A DNA stretch of 64,000 nt from Cellulosimicrobium terreum. GTDB lineage: Bacteria; Actinomycetota; Actinomycetes; Actinomycetales; Cellulomonadaceae. Both the position numbers and the translations under genes were made by a program. Below the pieces are notes generated by a model. The model was not told the DNA's origin and ran no database searches. It worked only from the letters and a program-made list of their open reading frames with translations. The DNA lies in assembly GCA_014803435.1 (NCBI GenBank), contig JACYFD010000002.1:597026-661025 (forward strand). Reading direction: 5' to 3'. Below are positions 1 through 9,300 of the stretch, one piece after another; position 1 is the first letter of the stretch; every line of letters starts with the position of its first letter.

Positions 1-1450
1 AGGCCAGGCCCGCGAGGCCCGGCCGCCAGCCGAGGCAGACCCACACCACGCCGACGAGCGCGAGCACCGCCGGCAGGTACACCACCGAGGCGACGACGTA
101 CTCGCCGAGCGACGGCGTCGTCACCCCCGCGGTCAGGGCACCGAGCCCGAGCGTGAGGCCGGAGACGACCAGCAGGATCGCCGAGCCCAGGACGGTCACG
201 GCGAGCTGGGCGCCGAGCCACCGCGTGCGGCCCGTCGCGGTCGCGAGCACGGGCTCGACCCGCCCGCTCGTCTCCTCGGTGCGTGCCCGTAGCGCCGACG
301 CGGTCGCGAAGCCGCCCACGGCGAGCGCCATGAACACGCTCAGCAGCGCGACGAAGCCGTTCACCATGTCGTCCTCGCCGAACAGGGCGGCCATCTCGGG
401 GCTCGTGATGCTGAGCTCGTCGACCATGTCGCCGACGGAGTCGACGAACGTGCCCGACGCGTACGCCATGACGCCGATCCCCGCTCCCCACGCGACGACG
501 GAGCCGACCTGCTGGCGCCAGGCGAGCGCGAACGGGGAGCGCAGGCGGGGGGCGGCGTTGGCCGGTCCTGCGCGGGGCGGGAGCAGCCCGGCGTCGACGT
601 CGCGCCGGCTCGCGAGGAACGCGGCGAGGGCCAGCAGCAGCACGACCAGGGCGAGTGACAGCGCCAGCGGCCACCAGCGCAGGTCGACGAACGCACGGAT
701 CTGCTGGGCCCAGCCGATGGGCGACAGCCACGAGACCCAGCTGCCGTGGGTCTCCTGCACGTCGCCGATCGCCCGGAGCAGGAAGGCGGCGCCGAGCGCG
801 GCGAGACCCATGCCGGACGCCGTGCGCGCGTGCTCCGTGAGCTGGCTCGTCACGAGCCCGACCGCGGCGAAGACCAGACCCGTCACGCCGACGGCGGACG
901 CGAGCGCGAACGAGTCCACGGCCTCGAGCCCGGCCGCGGCGAGCACGGCGCCGCTGAGGACCGTGACGAGCGCGTTCGCGACCAGCGCGAGCAGGAAGGT
1001 GGCGGTGGCCGGGGCGTGGCGGCCCACGACGCCGGCCCGCACGAGCTCCGAGCGGCCGGTCTCCTCCTCGGCCCGGGTGTGCCGCACGACGAGCAGGACG
1101 TTCATGATCGCGACGGCGATCATGGCCCAGAGGGCGAACTCGTTCGCGACCAGCGCGCCGAGGGTGTAGTCGTCGAGCCCGTACCCGGGACCGGACATCA
1201 TGACCGCCGCCGGGCTCGACACGAGCTCGGCGCGGACCTGCCGGTCTGCCGCGGTGGGGTAGACCGCGTCGAGCGCGGTCACCGCGTAGAGGAACAGGAG
1301 CGCGATCGAGAGCCCCCACACGGGCGTGCGCACCCGGTCACGGCGCAGTGCGAAGCGCAGCAGCGTGCCCGTCCCGGTGAGCGCGGAGCCGCCCCGGCGC
1401 TCGGAGCGGCGTGCCGGCGCGGTGCGCGGGGCGGTGGCGGTGGCGCTCAC
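1..1450 (-). CDS. ABC-2 type exporter permease, 3' end outside window (partial)
   Basis: Membrane subunit of a drug or polyketide-type ABC exporter. A GTG start at 1450 overlaps the stop of the upstream ATPase gene (GTGA), and the frame stays open for 483 residues to the window edge. After a charged cytoplasmic N-terminus it shows many hydrophobic segments, for example [18 protein letters not shown] near residue 45 and a run of about 25 hydrophobic residues near residue 270. Size and two-half layout resemble the 500-550 residue TnrB3-type permeases of actinomycetes. The coupled ATPase and adjacent TetR gene suggest inducible efflux; the substrate cannot be read from sequence. Confidence 0.8.
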   Translation of the reverse strand, partial: MSATATAPRTAPARRSERRGGSALTGTGTLLRFALRRDRVRTPVWGLSIALLFLYAVTALDAVYPTAADRQVRAELVSSPAAVMMSGPGYGLDDYTLGALVANEFALWAMIAVAIMNVLLVVRHTRAEEETGRSELVRAGVVGRHAPATATFLLALVANALVTVLSGAVLAAAGLEAVDSFALASAVGVTGLVFAAVGLVTSQLTEHARTASGMGLAALGAAFLLRAIGDVQETHGSWVSWLSPIGWAQQIRAFVDLRWWPLALSLALVVLLLALAAFLASRRDVDAGLLPPRAGPANAAPRLRSPFALAWRQQVGSVVAWGAGIGVMAYASGTFVDSVGDMVDELSITSPEMAALFGEDDMVNGFVALLSVFMALAVGGFATASALRARTEETSGRVEPVLATATGRTRWLGAQLAVTVLGSAILLVVSGLTLGLGALTAGVTTPSLGEYVVASVVYLPAVLALVGVVWVCLGWRPGLAGLA

Positions 1451-2418
1451 AGCGCACCTGCCGTGTCGAGGCGCTCGAGCTCGTCGCCGTAGTGGCGCAT
1501 GAACAGCTCCTCGAGCGACGGCGGCGCGACGTGCAGGGACCGCACACCGTACGGGCCCAGGGTCGTCACGAGTCCGGCCATGTGGTCGTTGTCGACGTCG
1601 AACCTGGCGCGCGGGCCGTCGTCGGTGGGCTCGACGACGAGGTCGTGCACGCCCGGGAGCGTCCCGAGGTCCGTCGCGTCGCGCTCCGTCACGACGGTGA
1701 CGGCCGAGCGGGTGAGGTGGCGCAGCTCCTCCAGCGTCCCCGACTGCACGACCTTGCCGGCGCGGATGATGGTCACGGTGTCGCACAGCTTCTCGACCTC
1801 GGCCAGGATGTGGCTCGACAGCAGCACCGACCGGCCCTCCGCCACGATCTCCCGCACGCACTCGGTGAACACGGCCTCCATGAGCGGGTCGAGGCCGGAC
1901 GTCGGCTCGTCGAGGACGAGGAGCTCGACGTCGGACGCGAGCGCCGCGACGAGCGCGACCTTCTGCCGGTTCCCCTTGGAGTAGGTGCGGGCCTTCTTGG
2001 TCGGGTCGAGCTCGAACCGTTCGAGGAGGAGCTTCCGGCGGGCCGGGTCGACGCCGCCGCGCAGACGCGTCAGGAGGTCGATCGCCTCGCCCCCGGTGAG
2101 GTTGGGCCACAGGTTCACGTCGCCGGGTACGTAGGCGAGGCGGCGGTGCAGCGCGACGGCGTCGGCCCACGGGTCGCCGCCCAGGAGGCTGACGGAGCCC
2201 GAGTCGGCGCGCAGCAGGCCGAGCAGCACCCGGATCGTCGTGGACTTGCCGGCGCCGTTGGGGCCGAGGAAGCCGGCGACCTGGCCCTGGCGGACGGTGA
2301 GGTCGAGGCCGTCCAGCGCGGTGACGGACCCGAAGGTCTTGTGCAGGTCGTGGATCTCGACGGCGGGCGTACCGGGGCCCGCCGTGCTCGTGCTGGTCGT
2401 CGTTGTCGTGGAGGTCAT
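1447..2418 (-). CDS. ABC exporter ATPase, DrrA/CcmA-like
   Basis: Energises the permease encoded just downstream. 323 residues with Walker [10 protein letters not shown] near residue 53, an ABC signature YSKGNRQK that deviates from LSGGQ, as is common in DrrA-like exporters, Walker [14 protein letters not shown] and an H-loop [11 protein letters not shown]. The C-terminal 90 residues form the extra domain typical of drug-export ATPases. The ATG at 2418 follows a low-complexity Ser/Thr N-terminus. The stop overlaps the permease GTG, indicating translational coupling. The TetR gene ends 57 bp upstream on the same strand, so all three may be one transcript. Confidence 0.92.
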   Translation of the reverse strand: MTSTTTTTSTSTAGPGTPAVEIHDLHKTFGSVTALDGLDLTVRQGQVAGFLGPNGAGKSTTIRVLLGLLRADSGSVSLLGGDPWADAVALHRRLAYVPGDVNLWPNLTGGEAIDLLTRLRGGVDPARRKLLLERFELDPTKKARTYSKGNRQKVALVAALASDVELLVLDEPTSGLDPLMEAVFTECVREIVAEGRSVLLSSHILAEVEKLCDTVTIIRAGKVVQSGTLEELRHLTRSAVTVVTERDATDLGTLPGVHDLVVEPTDDGPRARFDVDNDHMAGLVTTLGPYGVRSLHVAPPSLEELFMRHYGDELERLDTAGAL

Positions 2419-2475
2419 GGCGGTTCCTCGTCTCGGTGGGAGCTGGGCGGGCGGGGGACGACGGCGCGGCGCGGG

Positions 2476-3156
2476 TCAGGCCGACGCGGCGTCGTCCTCC
2501 TCGGGCGGGTCGCCGACGTAGAGGAGGTACTCGTCGAGCATGCGACGGTTCGTGAGGAAGCCCTCGGTGTAGAGCTCGAGCGAAGGGAGCGCGACGGAGT
2601 CCCAGTAGCGCCTGGTGGCCGTCGCGAGGTCGGACTCGTCCTGCGGGGGGTCGAGCGTGAGCGACAGCAGGAGCGAGCCCAGCGCACCGAGGACGAGGAA
2701 CCGTGCGCGGGCCCCCTCGTCACGGCTGGGCGTGGTGGTCCCTGCGGCGACGGACTCGCGGAGGTAGGCGACCGTGTCCTCGACGATGTGGTCGACGAAC
2801 GTCCGGGCGAGGTCCCCGCCGGCCTGCAGGCTACGGAGGGTGTACCCGAGGGCGGGCGCATATGTCTCGATCCCGGCGAACCATGCGGCCATGGGGGCTG
2901 CGGCGGCGACGTCCGCCATCACGTGGCTCTTGGTGTCACGGATGGTCGCGAGGACGTAGGCGTCGCACGCCTCGCGCAGCCCGTCCTTGGAACCGAAGTG
3001 GTGCAGGACGAGCGCGGCGCTCACACCGGCGTCCTCGGCGATCGCGCGCAGCGGCGCACGGAAGCCGTCCCGTGCGAACCGCAGGATCGCGGCATCCCGG
3101 ATACGGGCGCGGGTACTGAGGTCGTCAGATGCGCTGCCGGCTGAGGGTGAACGCAT
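2476..3156 (-). CDS. TetR/AcrR family regulator
   Basis: Probable repressor of the adjacent ABC exporter. 226 residues: an N-terminal helix-turn-helix (TRARIRDAAILRFARDGF, then AGVSAALVLHHFGSKDGL) and a ligand domain of about 150 residues. The usual YxYF of the recognition helix is LVLHHFGSK here. The frame is open far upstream, but the TetR domain begins just after ATG 3156; ATG 3165, three codons earlier, is equally possible. Neither start has a clear Shine-Dalgarno. An imperfect inverted repeat overlaps the start codons (3149-3180) and could be its own operator. The inducer is unknown. Confidence 0.88.
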   Translation of the reverse strand: MRSPSAGSASDDLSTRARIRDAAILRFARDGFRAPLRAIAEDAGVSAALVLHHFGSKDGLREACDAYVLATIRDTKSHVMADVAAAAPMAAWFAGIETYAPALGYTLRSLQAGGDLARTFVDHIVEDTVAYLRESVAAGTTTPSRDEGARARFLVLGALGSLLLSLTLDPPQDESDLATATRRYWDSVALPSLELYTEGFLTNRRMLDEYLLYVGDPPEEDDAASA

Positions 3157-3180
3157 GTTCAGCATCTTAAACAGACATTC
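3149..3180. promoter_or_regulatory. candidate TetR operator overlapping the regulator start
   Basis: Imperfect inverted repeat with arms GAACGCATGTTCA (3149-3161) and TTAAACAGACATTC (3167-3180); about ten positions pair if one gap is allowed. It is the only AT-richer patch near the TetR start, as expected for an autoregulatory operator. Assignment rests on position and symmetry only. Confidence 0.3.
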
Positions 3181-3352
3181 AGCGAGGCGTCCACCCTCTT
3201 CGCTGCGGCCGGGCGGGTCGGACGACCGCATCACGCCGCGGTCTCGGTTCACCGCTACCGCATGACGGAGTGGAGGTCCTGTGGCAGTGTCGTGACGACG
3301 GCGGGAGCACGACGACGTGCCCCCGGTCTGTGCGGTGAGCGGAGGTCTGGGC

Positions 3353-6300
3353 ATGGGGGAACGGCTGGGGACGACGAGCACGACCCGTGGGGAACGTGCG
3401 CGCCGGGAGCGCCGCGGGCGGCGTACCCGCAGGGTGTGGAGCGTCCTGGGTGTCCTGACGCTGGGCCTCGCCGGGGCGGTCGTGCCTGCGACCTCGGCGT
3501 CCGCGGCGTCGTGGGGGATCTCGAAGGTCGAGACCAGCACCGGACCGTACGAGCCGGGCCAGACGGTGACCTGGGTCGTGACGGTCTCCTGCTCGGACCC
3601 CAACCAGGACCCGTGCGTCCCGACCACGATGACGGACCCGTTGCCCGACTACGTCGAGCTCGTCAGCGCGTCGATCCAGAGCCCGGGGGCGGGGACGGTC
3701 AACCCGGCCATCGACGCCGACACCGACACCGACACGGTGACGTACACGGCCGACAGCGTGAACAACGGGCAGCAGTCGCAGATCCTCGTCACGGCGGTGA
3801 TCGCGGACGACATCCCGTACAGCATGAACGGGCAGACGATCACCAACACCGCGACCGTGGACTCGGACAACTCGGACCCCAACACGGCGTCGGACGGCAT
3901 CGAACCCGTGATCCCGCTCCTCCTCGACTCCGAGACCACCAAGTCCATCGAACCCCCTGGGGCCATCGCGAGCCCCGGAACGCCCGCGACCGTGACGATC
4001 GGCGGCACGAACACGTCGAACGACCCGGTGGACTCGCTCGTGATCGTCGAGCCGGGGGACCCGGCGCCCGACCCGAACCCGTTCACCTACCTCGCCTTCA
4101 CCGGGTGGGGCACGGTCGTCTGGCCCGCCGGGGCGACATCGGCGGACGTCACGTTCACCTGCGCGGACGGGTCGACGCCGAGCGACACCAGCACGACGCC
4201 GAACACCCTGCCCGACCCGCCCGACACCTGCGTGGTCGAGGGCTTCACGGTCTCGTTCGACGGTGACATCCCGATCGACGCCTCTGCGTCCATCCCGTTC
4301 ACCACCGAGCAGACGGACGCGGTCACGACGATCACGGACACGACCACCGTCACGAACACCACGCAGTCCAACGTCGTCCACGGGGACGACGAGTCCGACC
4401 CCACGGACGCCAGCGACACCTACGTCATCACCCCGCCGAACAACAGCGTGACGCCCACCAAGACCTTCGACCCGGACGTCGTGAGCGCGGGCGACCCGAC
4501 GACGGTGACCCTCGGCGCGACCAACGACGGTGACCCGACGACGGAGATGACGATCACGGAGCCGTCGCCAGGGACGGACAGCCCGTTCGAGGGGGACGAC
4601 CCCCTGACGTTCACGGGGTGGGGGACGGACGGCGCCGGTGCGGGGATCGTGTGGCCGAACGACGCCGACGCGGCCAGCGTCACGTTCACCTGCGCCGGTG
4701 GGACGACGACCGACCCGATCCCTGCCGAGGCGGAGGACACGCTGCCCGACCCGCCCGCCGGGTGCGACGTCGTCGGGTTCTCCATCGAGTACACGGGCAA
4801 CATCGTCACCGGGGCCGAGGCGACGATTCCGTTCACCGCGGACACCGACCCGGACCAGGAGGAGGACAACGTCCTCCACCCCAACGAGATCACGGCCGAG
4901 ATCCCCAACGACTCCGAGACCGCGGAAGACACGCTCGAGACCCTGACGGACCGGCTCGCGACCGACACGACGAAGTCGATCTCGCCGTCGACCATCCCGG
5001 CCCTGCCGGGACAGACGGTCGTCGTGGGGCTCCCGACGCAGCTCCTGCCGTTCGGTGAGGACGGGTCCACGACGAACGCCGACCAGATCGTGGTCCAGGA
5101 CCCGACGGACACGGGTGCCCCGGGCGAGTTCTGGGACAACTTCACCGCGACGTCGGTGCGCTCCACGGAGGTGCCCGCCGGCACCACGCTGACGGTCAAC
5201 TACTGGAACGGGACCGCGTGGGTGGAGGCTCCGGGCTGCGGCCCCACCGACGGCGCTGCAACCGTCAACTGCGACCTGCCGGACGACGCGCAGGGCGTCC
5301 AGTTCGTCTACGACGACAACACGGGCGAGGGCATCCCGCCGGGCACGAGCGTCTCCCCGAACTTCGTCGCCGCGTACACCGGGCCGGAGGACGCCGACGA
5401 CCCGATCGAGAACTGCGGCGCGTCCAGCGCGTCGAGCGGCGCGGTCGCTCCCACCGACCCGGCCGAGGGCTGCGACACCGTCGACCCGTTCCCGGTGCCG
5501 GTCGGTCCGGGCGACCTCGACTTCATCGCCAAGGACTTCCTGGCCCCCGAGGGGCAGACCGGGACGCCGTACACGCTGCGTGCGCGCACGCAGGACGGCA
5601 TCACCGCCCAGATCACCTGGTCGACCAACGGGTTCGAGAACGTGGACCCGATGGTGATCAGCGACATCGCCGACCCGGTCGCCGCGGACGACCCGGCGAT
5701 CTCAGGGTCGTTCTACGACGCGTTCGACCTGGTGCGGGTCGAGGCGATCGACCCGTCGGTGGACCCGCTCATGGTCTACGACGCCGTCACCGGGGTCGAG
5801 CTGTTCATCGATGGTGCCTGGGTCGACGCGACGAACGACCCGTGCAGCGTGGCCGCCCCCTGCAACACCTCGTTCCCGGGATACACGCTCACGGCCGACG
5901 AGCAGGAGGACGCGACATCGGTGCGGCTCACCTACACCGAGTCACCGACTCGCGCCGCGTTCCCCGCCGACCCGACGCAGCCCGCCGCGGGCTCGGGCGT
6001 GGCACGTTCGACGCAGGTGGACGGGCGCCATCTCGACCTCACGTTCCAGCTCCGCGACGACCGTCGGAGCGGCGGACCGGCGCTCGGGCGGGACCAGGGC
6101 GAGATCTACAACAACCCCGACGACCCGGGTCTGGTCACCGACACCGCGCGCGGCACGGCGACGTTCAACCCGCCCGACGGCGGTGACCCCGTCGAGCGCA
6201 CGGACACCGACGCCGACGACGTGCTCATCATCGACGAGCCGATCAACGTCGGGATCGACAAGGAGTGGACCGGCGGTCCGCTCTCCGTGCCCCCGGAGGG

Positions 6301-9300
6301 CACGCCGTACGAGGACTTCCCGACGACGGTCGTGACCATCACGGGGTCCAACAACTCAGTGGCCCGGGTGGACGAGCTGCGCCTCGCCGAGCCGTCGTAC
6401 GCGAACGACGACAACGTCGTCGAGCCCTTGGTCGACCCGGGCACCAGCCCGTTCGACGCGTTCACCCTGACGGGCATCATCGACGTCGCGCCCCCGGACG
6501 GTACGGAGACGACCACGGTCACGCTGACCACGCTGGGCGGGGCGACCACCGACTACACCGAAGCCGAGGCCGAAGCACTCAGCGAGGCGGAGCTCGCGGA
6601 CGTCGTCGGCGTCGAGGTCGCGTTCGACGGGCGCATCGCGTCGACGGAGTCGGGCGACAACGAGGGCGCCCTGGAGATGCAGCTCAAGCTGCGCGAGCTC
6701 GACCGGTACACCGGAGACCGCGTCACGGTGGACCACGACCCCAACCCGGTGCCCAACAGCGCCGGCGCCGAGGTCTCCGACCCGGGCGGCACGACGAGCG
6801 ACGAGCCGGTGGCGTGGGACACCGCCGACATGGAGCTCCGCGACGCGGAGATCACCATGGAGGAGACCAAGTCGTTCGACCCGGCCACGGTCGTGGAGCC
6901 CGGGACGGACGCCGAGGAGAACCCGACCTCGACGCTCACGATCACCGGGCAGCCGACCGGACCGTCCCGCGCGGTCGAGATGACGCTCACGGACGTGGAC
7001 GGCAGCTTCTGGAACCAGTACGACCTCGTCGACTTCGACGCCTCCACGCTGACGGGGCCGATCGACCAGGTGCAGGTCGACGCCTACACGGGCGGCACCT
7101 ACGACGAGGCGAGCGACACCTTCTCCGGTGCCACGCTGACGACCGGCACGCCCTCGGCGACGTTCGCGCTCCCGCCCGGCGTGGACGCCGGCGACGTGAC
7201 CGGCCTGGTCTTCACGTTCACCAAGGCAGACGGGACGATCTGGGAGAACCCGGCCAACCCCGTCCAGGCGGTCAACATGGTGGTCCAGGTGCGCGACACG
7301 CTGCGCTCCGACCCGAGCACCCCGGTCCCGAGCGACCTCGAGCTGAACGACCCGGCCCCCGGCGAGGACGCACCCGGCGTCGCGACCAACGACGTGACCG
7401 CCACGGTCACCGGCGCCGACCTGGTCTTCAACCCGGACGACCCCGAGAACCCGATCCCGGTGACCGCCGACGCGGACGCGTCGGGGACGATCATCTACCA
7501 GCACACCGAGAACGGCGTGCAGATCGTCAAGGACTTCAACTCGGACATCCAGGACGGTACCGAACCCCCCGGCACACCGTTCCCGATGAACATCACGGTG
7601 ACGAACGTCGGTAACCGGCCGATCTATGACCCGGTGATCATCGACGACCCGATGCCGAGCGACGCGGACGGGCCGCAGCTCCGGCTCGCTGACGTCGCGG
7701 AGCCGTACAGCTACACGCTCACCGAGCCCACGACGCCGCCCCCGGGCCAGCCGAACGGTCCGCAGCTGCCCACGGACCCGGACGACGTGACGGTCGACCG
7801 CACCGGGAACATCGCCGGCCTGACCTTCACGTTCCCCGAGGGGACGGCCTTCGAGGTCGGGCAGGTCTACACCATCACCGTGATGGTCGAGTTCCGGACC
7901 ACGCTCGCCGCCAACACCCTGGTGGAGAACACGGCCGGGGTGACGGGCGACCGCCCCTGGGACGTGTGCGAGGCACAGTCCGGTGAGACGGGCGATCCCA
8001 TCCCGGGGCGGATCAACGAGGACACGGGCGCGTGCGAGGCGGACGCCGACGTGACCCCGATCCCGTCCGGCGTGCTCGCCGAGTCGAAGTACGTCAAGGC
8101 GACCGACGACCAGTACCCCCTCGGTTTCATCGTGGACCCGGGCCAGGACCCGCCCGGCGGCGTCGGTGCCGAGGACTGCGAGCCGGTCGAACCGGCGGGC
8201 GACCCAGAGTTCTACGCCTATCCCTGCACGCCGGTCATCCCGCCGGGGCACGACGAGACGTGGCGCATCCGGGTGGACAACGTCGGCAACCTGCCGATGG
8301 ACAAGGTGGTCGTCTACGACCGCCTCCCCGCGCCGGGCGACACGGCGTCCGACCCCACCAGCAGCTCGGGGCGTGGGTCGCAGTGGTCCCCGCTCCTCAA
8401 CAAGAACTTCCCGCCCGAGGTGGTCGACGCCCCCGTGGGCAGCACGACGACCTTCTACTACACGCTGGTCGACGACTACTGCGGCGACGACCTCGAGTTC
8501 CCGACGACCGAGCCCACCTGCTCGGACGACCCGGCCACAGGCGGCTGGGCCGAGCTCACCCCCGACGTCCCGGAATCGACGTACCGGCAGATCACCGCGT
8601 TCAAGGCCGTGATCACCATGGCGGAGGGCAACCTCTTCCGCCCGGGCAGCTCTCTCGCGCTCGAGGGCACGACCACGACCCCGCCCGAGGTCCCCGACGC
8701 GGGCGACCGCTCCATCGCGTTCAACTCGGCGGCGGCGTCAGCGGCCGTCGTGACCCAGGGCGGCGCCAGGCTCGACTCGCTGTCCGCCGAGGGCACCAAG
8801 GTGGGCGTCGCCACGGCGTCCGGGGCGCTCCAGGTCGACAAGCTGGTGACGGGCGACGGTGCGGCGAACGCGCCCGACTCGTTCGACCTGACCGTGCAGT
8901 GCACGTCTGCCGTCGGCACCTGGGTGGAGACCGAGCTGGATCCCATCCCGATCACCGTGACGCCAGGGACGCCCGTGGTCGTACCCGACCTCCCGTACGG
9001 CGCGGAGTGCACGATCGAGGAGGACGAGAGCGCGGGTCAGACGCGGCTGGTCCTCACCCCAGAGACGGTGACGATCGACAGCGAGGACCCGGACGCGCCG
9101 ACGACCATCCTCGCGACCAACGTCTACGACCTGTCGAGCATCGTCATCGACAAGGAGGTCGTCAGCGACGCCGTCGACCAGGACGGCGAGCCGATCGTGT
9201 TCGGCCCGTTCGACGGGACGGTGGACTGCACGTTCCTCGGCGAGGAGGTCTACGCGGAGGGTTACGGGCCCGACGACCCGATGACGTTCGAGCTGGAGGA